Shown: positions 42,588-51,041, numbered from the stretch's first letter. The stretch is DNA of 64,000 bases from DATCLS01 sp036563805 (GCA_036563805.1 DATCLS010000094.1:62001-126000), one strand, 5' to 3'. Translations and numbers: made by a program. The notes: generated from the sequence alone by a model not told the origin.

Positions 42588-43879
42588 GCCTGTGCCTCCT
42601 GGTGGGCGGCCACCGTGTCGCGGACGACCTTGTGGAAGTTGCGGATCAGCAACTCCTGGTCGCTCAGGTGGAACGTCTGCTGGGCCCGGGTGGCGAGCGC
42701 CGAGTGGGTGGCCTCGATCGTGTTCACGTCCTGCATGGCGAACTCGATCGTCGAGTCGACCACCAGCTCCTGGGCCAACCGCTGGCTCGCCGTCTCGGGC
42801 GGCACGAAATAGAGGTCGATCTCGTAGACGTGCGAGTCGACCGCCTCGGGCCAGTACGTGTAGGTGATGTAGTAGCCCCGCGCCCAGATCTGGATCGACA
42901 GGTTGGGGAACAGCCAGTACTGGTCGTTGCCCCACGACCGGATCCTCCCCGGGTTCAGGAACTCCGGCAGCGGCCCGATGTCGGGCACGTCGTCCGGCCC
43001 GAACAGCCCGGCCCGGAAGAGCCGGTACACCCACTTCTGGTCGCGCTCGGGCGGCCCGGCCGTGCCCGGCTCCCGCGGCGGCAGAGGCGGCGGCCCCGGC
43101 ACCGACGTCAGCTGGTGCGGCGGGAACAGGTCGTAGTGGTAGGCGTCGACCGGCGGCACCAGCTTCTCGGCCTTGGACACGTCCGGGTCGATGAACGCCC
43201 CGTGCACGTACGGCGGGTGGTACCACTCGCACACCGAGTCCACCGCCAGCTTCCAGTTGCCGTGGATGCGGGTGGCGAACCCGTAGCGCTGGGTCATCAG
43301 GTGGAACGGGTACGCCTCCAGCGCCCCGATCCGCTCCCCCAGATACGTGCGCAGCGGCACCGGCTCGTCCGGCGACAGGTTCACGAACACGAATCCGGCG
43401 AACTCGTCGCAGTGCACCGGCGGCATCCGCAGCGTGCTCTCGTCGAGGTCGAAGAACTCGTCCTCGTTGGTCACGTGGGTGACGCAGCCGTCGAGCCCGT
43501 AGCGCCAGCCGTGGTACTTGCAGGCGAACTGCCGGCACGAACCCCGGGTCTCGCGCTGCGGGTGCTCCTGCCACACCACCTTGTTGCCCCGGTGCGCGCA
43601 CACGTTGTGGAAGGCGTGGAGGGCGCCGTCGAGGCCCCGGGTCACGACGATCGAGGCCAAGCGACCCGGCAGCTCGCGCGTGAAGTAGGTGCCGGGGCGG
43701 GGCAGGCGCTCCACCCGGCCGACGTACAGCCATGACCGCTCGAAGATCGCCTCCCGCTCCGCCGCGAAGAACTCGGGCGAGATCGCGTCCTCGTAGTCGA
43801 CCGGGCCGGTGCCCAGCTCCGGATACCGGGGCGTGAACTTCCCCTTGCCGGTGGCGAGCCGTTCCTGGAGGTCGGTCAC
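42584..43879 (-). CDS. Rieske [2Fe-2S] ring-hydroxylating oxygenase, alpha subunit
   Basis: 431 residues and collinear with the product of 33049-34338. Rieske ligands C94-x-H96 (VCAHRGNKV) and C120-x2-H123 (FACKYHGW). The mononuclear-iron segment is NWKLAVDSVCEWYHPPYVH near 205-225. FNPGRI-type and W-rich C-terminal segments (YWLFPNLSIQIWARGYY) parallel the other copy. GTG 43879. First gene of the operon with small protein, TauD-like dioxygenase and SDR; divergent from an F420-type oxidoreductase only 41 bases away. The two Rieske enzymes probably act on related or sequential substrates. Confidence 0.93.
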   Translation of the reverse strand: MTDLQERLATGKGKFTPRYPELGTGPVDYEDAISPEFFAAEREAIFERSWLYVGRVERLPRPGTYFTRELPGRLASIVVTRGLDGALHAFHNVCAHRGNKVVWQEHPQRETRGSCRQFACKYHGWRYGLDGCVTHVTNEDEFFDLDESTLRMPPVHCDEFAGFVFVNLSPDEPVPLRTYLGERIGALEAYPFHLMTQRYGFATRIHGNWKLAVDSVCEWYHPPYVHGAFIDPDVSKAEKLVPPVDAYHYDLFPPHQLTSVPGPPPLPPREPGTAGPPERDQKWVYRLFRAGLFGPDDVPDIGPLPEFLNPGRIRSWGNDQYWLFPNLSIQIWARGYYITYTYWPEAVDSHVYEIDLYFVPPETASQRLAQELVVDSTIEFAMQDVNTIEATHSALATRAQQTFHLSDQELLIRNFHKVVRDTVAAHQEAQA

Positions 43880-43880
43880 G

Positions 43881-43891
43881 AGAAGGACGTT
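43881..43891 (+). promoter_or_regulatory. AGAAGGACGTT element between Rieske and F420 oxidoreductase genes
   Basis: Identical 11 bases occur upstream of the TetR gene (11782-11792). Here it abuts the Rieske GTG in a 41-base divergent gap that also holds TATTCT (43910-43915), a possible -10 box for the plus-strand gene. Confidence 0.3.
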
Positions 43892-43920
43892 ATCATGGAC
43901 GATTAGCCTATTCTCTCATC

Positions 43921-44892
43921 GTGAGCACGCGACCTTTCCGCTTCGCCGTCCAGGCGACCCGGGCGACGTCGGCGGCCGAGTGGCGCGACCTGGCCCGCCA
44001 GGTCGAGGACCGGGGCTACGCCACGCTGTTCGTCGCCGACCACTACCTGGGACCGGGGCCGGCGGCGCACTCCGCGTCCCAGCCGCCCCAGCACCTGGCG
44101 CCGATCGCGGCGATGGCGACGGCGGCGGCCGTGACGTCGACCCTCCGGGTCGGGTGCCGGGTGTTCTGCGTCGACTATCACGTGCCCGCCGCCCTGGCCA
44201 AGGAGGCGGCCACGCTCGACCTCCTGTCCGACGGCCGGCTCGAGCTCGGCATCGGCGCCGGCTGGAGCGAACCCGAGTACCGGGCCCTGGGCCTCACGTT
44301 CGGGCCGGCCGGCGAGCGCGTCACCAAGCTGCAGGAGGTGGTGGGCCTGCTCAAGGCCCACTGGTCGGGAGGCGAGCTCGACGTGCGGGGCGCCCACGTC
44401 ACCGCCGCCGGCTACGCCGGCCTTCCCGCGCCGGTGCAGCGGCCGCACCCGCCGATCATGATCGGCGGCGCCCGGCGCCGGGTCCTGTCGTTCGCCGGGC
44501 GCGAGGCCGACATCGTGAGCATCAACAACGTGCCGTTCGCCGTCGGCGAGGACGGGCTGACCCCGGGCCAGGAGGCGGAGCGGCGGCTGGGCTACGTGCG
44601 GGAGGCGGCCGGCGGGCGCTTCGCCGGCCTCGACATCGAGAGCTCGCCGTTCTTCACGCTCGTGACCGACGACGCCGACCGGGCGGCCGGCGCCTTCGCC
44701 AAGGTCGCCCGGATGGTGGGCGCCGACCTCGACGAACTGGCCGACCACCCCAACGTGCTGATCGGCCCCGCGGGCGAGCTGGCCGAGCGCCTTCAGGCCC
44801 GGCGCGAGCGGTTCGGCGTCAACTACGTGACGATCCAGCAGAACCAGGTCGAGGCGTTCGCCCCGCTCGTGGCGCAGCTGGCGGGGCGCTGA
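43921..44892 (+). CDS. LLM-class F420-dependent oxidoreductase
   Basis: 323-residue luciferase-like TIM barrel of the F420-dependent MSMEG_2516-like type. FRFAVQATRATSAAEWRDLARQVEDRGYATLFVADHY near 6-42; DLLSDGRLELGIGAGWSEPEY near 101-121; GERVTKLQEVV; PPIMIGGARRRVLSFAGREADI near 180-201; ending NYVTIQQNQVEAFAPLV. It transfers hydride with coenzyme F420, supporting an actinobacterial host. GTG start, no ribosome site, and TATTCT 6-11 bases before it, so leaderless transcription is possible. Monocistronic; divergent from the second Rieske operon. Confidence 0.88.
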   Translation: MSTRPFRFAVQATRATSAAEWRDLARQVEDRGYATLFVADHYLGPGPAAHSASQPPQHLAPIAAMATAAAVTSTLRVGCRVFCVDYHVPAALAKEAATLDLLSDGRLELGIGAGWSEPEYRALGLTFGPAGERVTKLQEVVGLLKAHWSGGELDVRGAHVTAAGYAGLPAPVQRPHPPIMIGGARRRVLSFAGREADIVSINNVPFAVGEDGLTPGQEAERRLGYVREAAGGRFAGLDIESSPFFTLVTDDADRAAGAFAKVARMVGADLDELADHPNVLIGPAGELAERLQARRERFGVNYVTIQQNQVEAFAPLVAQLAGR

Positions 44893-44915
44893 GCCCGGGG
44901 GCGGGGCCGACCGGC

Positions 44916-44938
44916 GGCCGGGCCGCGCGGGCCCGGCC
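44916..44938. terminator. Bidirectional terminator-like hairpin
   Basis: GGCCGGGCC and GGCCCGGCC form a perfect 9-base GC stem with loop GCGCG, 24 bases after the F420 oxidoreductase stop and 29 bases before the convergent SDR stop. No T-run. Confidence 0.6.
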
Positions 44939-44966
44939 CTGGCGTGGCGGCGCTCGCCTCCCCTGC

Positions 44967-45707
44967 TCAACGGGCCACGTAGCCGCCGTCGACCGGGATG
45001 GCGGCGCCCGTGACGAACGACGACTCGTCGCTGGCCAGGAACAGGGCGGCCGCCGCCAGCTCGCCGGGCAGGCCCCAGCGGGCCATGGGCTGGGGCGGGC
45101 GGGAGCCCTCAGGCGGCGTGGAATCGTCCGGCGCGTTGGCCAGGCCCGTCCAGGTCATGCCCGGGCAGATGGCGTTGACCCGCACGCCGGTCTCGGCGTA
45201 GTCGAGGGCGGCGGACTTGGTCATCTGCACCACCCCGCCCTTGGCCGCCGAGTAGGCGGCCAGCCCCTTCCACCCGACGAGCCCGGCGGCCGAGGCGGTG
45301 TTGACCACCGAGCCCCCGCCGCTCTCCAGCATCGCCGGGATCCCGTACTTGAGGCCCAGGAACACGCCCTTGAGGTTGACGGCCACAAGCTGGTCGAACG
45401 TCTCCTCGGAGGTCTCGGCGAGCGGCTGGTGGGGTCCGCCGAACCCGGCGTTGTTGAACAGCACGTCGAGCTGCCCGAACGTGCGGACCGCGGTGTCGAC
45501 CATGCGGGCCACGTCGTCGGCCACCGACACGTCCACGTGCACGGGGACGGCGGCGTCGCCGATGGTCGCGGCCACCTGCGCCTCGCGGCCGCTGACATCG
45601 GCGCACACGACCCGGGCCCCCTCCTCGGCGAACAGGCGCGCCGCCGAGCGGCCGATGCCGGACCCGGCGCCGGTCACGATCGCCACCTTCCCCTCCAGGC
45701 GTCCCAT
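44967..45707 (-). CDS. SDR family oxidoreductase
   Basis: 246-residue classical SDR. VTGAGSGIGRSAARL near 11-25; NNAGFGG near 86; NTASAAG; catalytic YSAAKGGVV near 152; C-terminal SFVTGAAIPVDGGYVAR. Resembles 3alpha/20beta-hydroxysteroid-dehydrogenase-like and cyclohexanol-dehydrogenase-like SDRs, without proof of substrate. Encoded 19 bases after another SDR gene (45727-46527) on the same strand. Confidence 0.91.
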   Translation of the reverse strand: MGRLEGKVAIVTGAGSGIGRSAARLFAEEGARVVCADVSGREAQVAATIGDAAVPVHVDVSVADDVARMVDTAVRTFGQLDVLFNNAGFGGPHQPLAETSEETFDQLVAVNLKGVFLGLKYGIPAMLESGGGSVVNTASAAGLVGWKGLAAYSAAKGGVVQMTKSAALDYAETGVRVNAICPGMTWTGLANAPDDSTPPEGSRPPQPMARWGLPGELAAAALFLASDESSFVTGAAIPVDGGYVAR

Positions 45708-45726
45708 GGCGTCGGCCCCCTCGAGC

Positions 45727-46527
45727 TCAGCGGTCCGTCGCCGTCAGCCCCCCGTGGGGGAACTGGGCGTGGGTGCCGCCGTCGACGATCAGGCACTGGC
45801 CCGTGATGAACGACGCCAGGTCGGACAGCAGGAACACCAGCGGCCCGGCGATCTCCTCCGGCCGCCCGAAGCGGCCCAGCGGCACCCGGTCGCGCCGGGC
45901 GGTGGCGTCGAGGTCGGCGTCGGGCTGCCCCTGAAGGCCGGCGACCACCCGGGGCGTGGCGATGATGTCGGGCGCCACCGCGTTGACCCGCACGCCGCCC
46001 CCGCCCCACTCGGCGGCCATCGTCCGGACGAGCGAGTTGGCGGCCGCCTTGGCCGCCCCGTAGGCGGCGTGGTTGGGCGCGCCGTAGATGCCGCTCACCG
46101 AGGTGACGAACGCCAGGGCGCCGCCACCCGCCGCCAGCATGTGGCGGGCGGCGGCGCGGCCGACGAACAGGTGGTGGGTGAGGTTGACGCGGAAGTCGGT
46201 CTCCCACGTCGCCGTGTCCATCGACATCAGGTCGGCCCACGACGCCAGGCCGACGATGTTGACGAGCCCGGTGAGGCCGCCCAGCGCCTCGTGGGCGGCG
46301 TCGACCACCGCCGTGGCCCCGGCCTCGTCGGTGACGTCGCCGACGACCGGGTGGCCGCCGACCTCCTCGGCCACCTCGGCCGCCCGGTCGCCGTCGAGGT
46401 CGGCCACCGCCACGCGGGCGCCGGCCCGGGCCAGCAGCTGGGCGGTCGCCCGCCCGATGCCCGATCCGCCGCCGATCACCAGGGCCGGGGCGTCCTGCAG
46501 CCCGAGCACGTCGGGGTCGATGGTCAC
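45727..46527 (-). CDS. SDR family oxidoreductase
   Basis: 266-residue SDR. The cofactor motif VIGGGSGIGRATAQLL near 17-32 has Gly in place of the usual Thr of TGxxxGIG. DLDGDRAAEVAEEV suggests NAD preference through an acidic residue after the second strand. Catalytic Tyr/Lys in YGAAKAAANS near 155; C-terminal CLIVDGGTHAQFPHGG. Not closely alike its neighbour 44967-45707, so they are distinct enzymes rather than a fresh duplication. It lies 82 bases after the lipoprotein hydrolase gene. Confidence 0.9.
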   Translation of the reverse strand: MTIDPDVLGLQDAPALVIGGGSGIGRATAQLLARAGARVAVADLDGDRAAEVAEEVGGHPVVGDVTDEAGATAVVDAAHEALGGLTGLVNIVGLASWADLMSMDTATWETDFRVNLTHHLFVGRAAARHMLAAGGGALAFVTSVSGIYGAPNHAAYGAAKAAANSLVRTMAAEWGGGGVRVNAVAPDIIATPRVVAGLQGQPDADLDATARRDRVPLGRFGRPEEIAGPLVFLLSDLASFITGQCLIVDGGTHAQFPHGGLTATDR

Positions 46528-46609
46528 GGTGGTGTCTCCTTTCTGTGCCGGGTCTCTGTCCTGGGTCGGTGCCGGTGGCCGGAGGCCGGTCCGCCGGCCC
46601 GGCCCGCCG

Positions 46610-48133
46610 TCAGCCCGGCACGTTGGCGTCCTCGGCTTCGGCGATCAGCGCCTCGGCGTCCGCCTCGAGCAGGAACCCGGCGTCGACCGCCTCCTCGGCG
46701 GACGACCGCACCGCCGCCATGTAGTCGTCGTGCGCCGGGTACAGGTCGCGCAGCGTGGCGGCGTCGAACGGGCGGGTGTCGCCGAACAGCGTGCACAGGA
46801 TGCTGCGCCCCTCGGGCGCCTCGCCGGTCAGGACCGCCGTCGGCGCGTCGACCAGCGGCGTGCGGATCCCGCCCCGGGCGATGCCCCGCTCGTCGCGGGC
46901 GATGGCGCCGCCCTCGACCTCGATGGGCGGCCCCTCGGGCGGCGGCTCGCCGTCGACGACCCAGGCCCGCAGGGCCCGCACGCCGGCCCGCAGCACCAGC
47001 CCCTGGTCGCCTTCGTTGATCGACCCGCACTGGCCGGCCAGGTCGAAGCCGCCGCCGACCTCGGCGGCCATCTCGGCGTTGTAGTCGAGCAGCGCCCGGT
47101 CGGCGTGGGCCGTGCCCGGGACCTCCCACGTGCGCAGCCGGTCGGTGTCGTCCTGCCGGGCAGGGTGGAAGTTGAGCACCCCGAACAGGTCGGTCTCGGT
47201 GATGTACTGCAGCACCGGCACGTTGAGGTCGTCGCGGATGCGGGCCACGCCGTCGCCGAGCACGTTGGCGTTCTCGTCGAGCGGGGCGCCGCTGCCGCCG
47301 CGGCTGTGGATCAGGAAGCCGTCGTAGATGCCGGCGACCGGGTGCACGGCGTTGACGTAGGTCACCATCCGGGCCGCCGACTGCGACTCGCCCATGGCGA
47401 TCACGTGCCGGGCCTCGAGGCCGTCGAGCACGTCCACGCCCACCTCGCCGGGGCGGCGGAGGGCCTGGGCCGCCTGCGAGAAGATGTCGTAGGAGTACGG
47501 GTCGCCGGGATGGACGAGGTCGCCGTAGCGCTCGGGGTCCCACTGCTTGAGCGCCTGCGGCTCCCCCATCCCCGGGATCTCGATCGGCAGCGCCGCCCCA
47601 CCCTCGATGCCGGCCCGCTGGGCCGACACGCCGACGTACGCCGAGCCGTGGCCCAGCAGCTCGGCGTGGGTGAGCCCGAAGTCGGGATCGGCGTCGACGC
47701 CGCCGGTCACGTTGAGCCATTCGACGAACACGGTGCCGTCGAAGTCGTCGGGGTCGGCCGGCCGGCGGACGATCACCCGGGTCGCGTACGGCCCGGTGCC
47801 GGCCTCGGCCACCGACCAGCGGCCGTCCTCGCCCAGCTCGCCCTCGGCCCGGTAGGCGGTGGCCTCGCCCTCGAGGACGAACTCCTCCTCGACGTAGCCG
47901 TACTCCTCGGCGAGGCCCGACGGCATGGCGTTGAACGGACCGTCCTGCGCGCCGCCTTCTATCGGCCCGGTCACCGTGGGCCGGGCCACGTCCTCCCCGG
48001 GGACGGGGCCCGCCCGCTCCTCCGTCTCGTCCGCGCCACCGGCGCCACCAGCGTCTTCGTCGTCGGACGACGAGCAGGCGGCCCCAGCCGCGAGGACACC
48101 GACCACCGTCAGGACTAGTGCAGTCCGGATCAT
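46610..48133 (-). CDS. Secreted lipoprotein with alpha/beta-hydrolase domain
   Basis: 507 residues. Lipoprotein signal (VVGVLAAGAAC, Cys20), a Ser/Asp/Gly/Glu linker, then a domain like the proteobacterial and actinobacterial 'alpha/beta hydrolase domain' family: GTVFVEWLNVTGG near 130; GSAYVGVSAQRAGIEGG near 165; nucleophile in HVIAMGESQSAARMVTYVNAVHP near 245. PVLQYITETDLFGV and a C-terminal ATLRDLYPAHDDYMAAV follow. It is expected to face outside the membrane, hydrolysing an ester before uptake. A TAAC-N6-GTCA element stands 16 bases upstream of the ATG, linking it to three other promoters. Confidence 0.82.
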   Translation of the reverse strand: MIRTALVLTVVGVLAAGAACSSSDDEDAGGAGGADETEERAGPVPGEDVARPTVTGPIEGGAQDGPFNAMPSGLAEEYGYVEEEFVLEGEATAYRAEGELGEDGRWSVAEAGTGPYATRVIVRRPADPDDFDGTVFVEWLNVTGGVDADPDFGLTHAELLGHGSAYVGVSAQRAGIEGGAALPIEIPGMGEPQALKQWDPERYGDLVHPGDPYSYDIFSQAAQALRRPGEVGVDVLDGLEARHVIAMGESQSAARMVTYVNAVHPVAGIYDGFLIHSRGGSGAPLDENANVLGDGVARIRDDLNVPVLQYITETDLFGVLNFHPARQDDTDRLRTWEVPGTAHADRALLDYNAEMAAEVGGGFDLAGQCGSINEGDQGLVLRAGVRALRAWVVDGEPPPEGPPIEVEGGAIARDERGIARGGIRTPLVDAPTAVLTGEAPEGRSILCTLFGDTRPFDAATLRDLYPAHDDYMAAVRSSAEEAVDAGFLLEADAEALIAEAEDANVPG

Positions 48134-48149
48134 GTGTCGCTCCCCCTGC

Positions 48150-48163
48150 TAACAGTCGCGTCA
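48150..48163. promoter_or_regulatory. TAAC-N6-GTCA element upstream of lipoprotein hydrolase gene
   Basis: TAACAGTCGCGTCA, preceded by CT, 17 bases upstream of ATG 48133. Shares TAACAGT with the 48670 copy and GCGTCA with the other two. Confidence 0.5.
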
Positions 48164-48184
48164 CCTTACCGAACCGCACCGAGC

Positions 48185-48205
48185 CGGTCCCGATCACCGG
48201 GACCG
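48185..48205. terminator. Hairpin between small-protein gene and lipoprotein hydrolase gene
   Basis: CGGTCCCG and CGGGACCG form a perfect 8-base stem with loop ATCAC, 126 bases downstream of the minus-strand small gene and upstream of the hydrolase promoter element. Possible terminator separating the two genes. Confidence 0.4.
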
Positions 48206-48330
48206 AGCACGCGCCTCCCCCGGGCTACGAGCGGCTCCGGAGCGACGAGGTGCACTCGGTCGGCGGGCCGGGGTGGTGCGGCCCGCCGGCGGGGCGGCGG
48301 CGGGCCGTCGCCGGCCTGGTCGGAGCCGGC

Positions 48331-48639
48331 CTAGTCGGAGGAGGGCAGCGGCTTGGCGGTCTTGATGGGCAGGACGCGGCCGTCGACGGTCAGCGCCCCC
48401 TTGCCGGGCTTCGTGCACAGCAGCTCGAGCCCGAGCTCCTCGTCCGCGTACCGCTTCCCGAGGACCGGCCCCTCGCCCAACGAGGCGTCGAGCTCGGCCC
48501 CGCCGTCGGCGGTCTCACCGTCGGCGAGCAACGGCGCACCGCCGCACCGGACGTCGACGTCGCCCTCGGGTGCGCGCACGACGATGACCTGCGCGTCGCA
48601 CACGGCGCTCTGCAGCTTCTGGCCGGGTCGCAGCTTCAT
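48331..48639 (-). CDS. Small hypothetical protein (102 aa)
   Basis: Starts MKLRPGQKLQSAVCDAQVIVVRAP and continues as an alternating beta-rich protein with three cysteines (VRCGG, LLCTKPG) and a C-terminal VDGRVLPIKTAKPLP. No signal peptide or membrane segment. I do not recognise the family with certainty; the pattern could fit a small beta-barrel or metal-binding protein. ATG 48639 is preferred over an upstream ATG at 48702 because that one would include the TAAC-N6-GTCA element. Divergent from an enoyl-CoA hydratase gene 80 bases away. Confidence 0.65.
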   Translation of the reverse strand: MKLRPGQKLQSAVCDAQVIVVRAPEGDVDVRCGGAPLLADGETADGGAELDASLGEGPVLGKRYADEELGLELLCTKPGKGALTVDGRVLPIKTAKPLPSSD

Positions 48640-48669
48640 GAAACCCCTCGTCTCGTCGGACAACCCGTC

Positions 48670-48683
48670 TAACAGTAGAGTCA
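48670..48683. promoter_or_regulatory. TAAC-N6-GTCA element in divergent small-protein/hydratase promoter
   Basis: TAACAGTAGAGTCA, preceded by CT, between ATG 48639 (minus) and ATG 48719 (plus). Fourth-most divergent of the four copies at its centre, but keeps the TAAC and GTCA arms. Confidence 0.5.
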
Positions 48684-48718
48684 TCTTCGCCGAGCGCACC
48701 ATCCCATGAGGAGCGGAG

Positions 48719-49627
48719 ATGCCCGACTACAAGTACGTCCTGTACGAACCGCTCGATGACGGGCGCATCGTACGGATCCTGCTCAACCGGCCGGAGGCCC
48801 GCAACGCCCAGAACCGGACCATGCTCGTCGAGCTCAACGAGGCGTTCCTCCGCGCCGAGGCCGACGACGAGGTGCGGGTGGTGATCCTGGGCGGCGTGGG
48901 GCCCATGTTCTCCTCGGGGCACGACATGGGGTCGAAGGTGTCGCTCGAGGAGCGGATGCCGGGCCCCAACCAGCATCCGACGTGGCGCCAGAACGGCGGC
49001 ACCCGCCAGGGCGCCGAGATGCTGATGCTGCAGGAGTGGCACTACTTCTTCGAGAACACCCGCCGCTGGCGCAACCTGCGCAAGATCACGATCGGCCAGG
49101 CGCACGGTGACGTGTACGCGGCCGCCCTGATGCTGCTGTGGGCCTGCGACCTCATCGTGTGCGACGAGAACACCCGGTTCGCCGACGTGGTCGGCACCCG
49201 CCTGGGCATGTGCGGCGTCGAGTACTTCGCCCACCCGTGGGAGTTCGGGCCCCGCAAGGCCAAGGAGCTGCTGCTCACCGGCGACGCCATCGACGCGGAC
49301 GAGGCCTACCGCCTCGGCATGGTGAGCAAGGTCTTCCCGCCCGACGAGCTGGCCGACCGCACCGTCGACTTCGCCCGGCGCATCGCCCAGGTGCCCACGA
49401 TGGCGGCCCTCCTCATCAAGGAGGCCGTCAACCAGACGCAGGACAACATGGGCTTCTACAACGCGCTCAACGCGGCCTTCACGCTGCACGAGCTCAACCA
49501 CGCCCACTGGGCCTGGGCCAACGAGAACCGCTACCCGATCGCCCAGGAGGATGCCGGCATCCCCAACTGGAAGGAGGCGCCGCCGATCGTGAACGCGGTC
49601 AAGGACAAGGTCCGCTCCGACTCCTGA
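48719..49627 (+). CDS. Enoyl-CoA hydratase/isomerase family protein
   Basis: 302 residues, longer than usual crotonases because of an insertion near 80-105 (EERMPGPNQHPTWRQNGGTRQ) found in a subgroup annotated as enoyl-CoA hydratases in mycobacteria. RIVRILLNRPEARNAQN opens the fold. Oxyanion segments LGGVGPMFSSGHDMGSK near 58-74 and GQAHGDVYAAALMLLWACDLIV. The C-terminal half is rich in Trp/His/Asn. AGGAGCGGAG before ATG 48719 supports the start. The TetR tandem gene follows 40 bases downstream on the same strand and may be co-transcribed. Confidence 0.88.
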   Translation: MPDYKYVLYEPLDDGRIVRILLNRPEARNAQNRTMLVELNEAFLRAEADDEVRVVILGGVGPMFSSGHDMGSKVSLEERMPGPNQHPTWRQNGGTRQGAEMLMLQEWHYFFENTRRWRNLRKITIGQAHGDVYAAALMLLWACDLIVCDENTRFADVVGTRLGMCGVEYFAHPWEFGPRKAKELLLTGDAIDADEAYRLGMVSKVFPPDELADRTVDFARRIAQVPTMAALLIKEAVNQTQDNMGFYNALNAAFTLHELNHAHWAWANENRYPIAQEDAGIPNWKEAPPIVNAVKDKVRSDS

Positions 49628-49667
49628 AGCCGCGGGTAGCGTCCTCCCGACACGCGACGACCGGTCG

Positions 49668-51041
49668 ATGCCACCTCGCCGTACGAGCTCCGACCACGCG
49701 GCCGCGTCCGCCGCGGCCGCCGCGGACGACGACGGGCTTCCCGACGGGGAGCCGTCGTCGGTGGTCCGCCGCGCCCCGTTCTCGGACAACCCGCAGGTCG
49801 GGGCCCGGGGCCAGCGGACGCAGCAGCGCATCCTCGACGCCGCGCTGCGGGTCTTCGGCGAGGAGGGCTACCACCAGTGCGGCATCGACCGCATCACCAG
49901 CCTGGCCGGGTGCTCGCGGGCGTCGTTCTACCAGTACTTCGCCGGCAAGGAGGACGTGTTCCGGCACCTGGCCGGGCAGGTGGCGCGCCAGCTCCGGGCG
50001 TCGACCGAGGCCCTCGGCCCGCTGACGCCCGACGCCGAGGGTTGGGCCCAGCTCCGGGCCTGGGTGGCCCGCTACGCCGACATCTACAGCCGCTACGAGC
50101 CGGTCTTCCAGGCCATCGAGGCGGCGGCCGAGAGCGACGAGGCGGTGGCGGGCGGCTCGGCCCGCACCGGCAAGCGCCACGTCGCTGCCCTGCGGTCGCG
50201 GCTGGCGACCACGACGCTGCCGCCCCGCCAGCTCGACCCGGTCATCACGCTGGTGCTGGCGCTGCTGCCCCGGGCGCTGGCCGACTTCCGCGTGCTGGCG
50301 GCGGCCACCCCGGCCGCCTACCCGGACGACCGGGTGCAGGACGCCCTGACCGACGTCGTCCACCGCACGCTGTTCGGGCTGCGGGCCGACGTCAACGTCC
50401 ACCCGCCCGCCGGGCCCCGGCCGCCCGAGCTCGGGTTCGGCCCGCTGACCCGGGAGGCGCTCCGGCAGGACGACGCCTGGCCCCGGCTGAACGCGGCCGG
50501 GCGGCGCACGCTGAAGGCGCTGCTCGAGGCCGGGCGCGACGTGTTCGTCACCCGCGGCTTCCACCGGACCCGGGTCGACGACATCGTGGCCGCCGCCAAC
50601 CTGTCGCACGGCGCCTTCTACCGCTACTTCCAGAGCAAGGACCAGTTCGCCCACATCCTGGCCGTGCGGGCCATCGGTCACGTGTCGACGGCCCTGGCCG
50701 ACATCCCCGACCCGACCACGCTCGAGGGCTCGGCCGGCCGGGCCGCGCTGCGCCGGTGGCTGCGGCGCTACAACACGATGCAGGCGGCCGAAGCGGCGAT
50801 GATCCGGATCTGGGTCGACGCCAAGCTCCAGGACGAGACGCTGCGGGCCGACTCGGCGGCCATGTTCGACTGGGGCCGGCGTCGCCTGGCCCGGTTCCTC
50901 GCGCCCCGCGACTTCGGCGACGTCGAGATGGAGGCCGTGGTGATGCTCGGCCTGCTCGGGGCGTTCGGCAGCCGGGAGCAGCCGGCGTCCACCATCGAGG
51001 CCGCCACCTACATCATCGAGCGGGGCCTCCTGGGCCGCTGA
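49668..51041 (+). CDS. TetR-family regulator with two tandem TetR units
   Basis: 457 residues containing two complete TetR-type units. First DNA-binding domain about 49-96 (TQQRILDAALRVFGEEGY and ASFYQYFAGKEDVF). Second about 279-326 (TLKALLEAGRDVFVTRGF and GAFYRYFQSKDQF). Each is followed by its own helical ligand-binding region (about 97-245 and 327-457). Normal TetR proteins are about 200 residues with one unit. The single chain may bind DNA as a pseudo-dimer or bridge two operators. It starts with a 35-residue Ala/Asp-rich lead. Encoded after the enoyl-CoA hydratase gene; likely controls nearby catabolic operons. Confidence 0.9.
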   Translation: MPPRRTSSDHAAASAAAAADDDGLPDGEPSSVVRRAPFSDNPQVGARGQRTQQRILDAALRVFGEEGYHQCGIDRITSLAGCSRASFYQYFAGKEDVFRHLAGQVARQLRASTEALGPLTPDAEGWAQLRAWVARYADIYSRYEPVFQAIEAAAESDEAVAGGSARTGKRHVAALRSRLATTTLPPRQLDPVITLVLALLPRALADFRVLAAATPAAYPDDRVQDALTDVVHRTLFGLRADVNVHPPAGPRPPELGFGPLTREALRQDDAWPRLNAAGRRTLKALLEAGRDVFVTRGFHRTRVDDIVAAANLSHGAFYRYFQSKDQFAHILAVRAIGHVSTALADIPDPTTLEGSAGRAALRRWLRRYNTMQAAEAAMIRIWVDAKLQDETLRADSAAMFDWGRRRLARFLAPRDFGDVEMEAVVMLGLLGAFGSREQPASTIEAATYIIERGLLGR

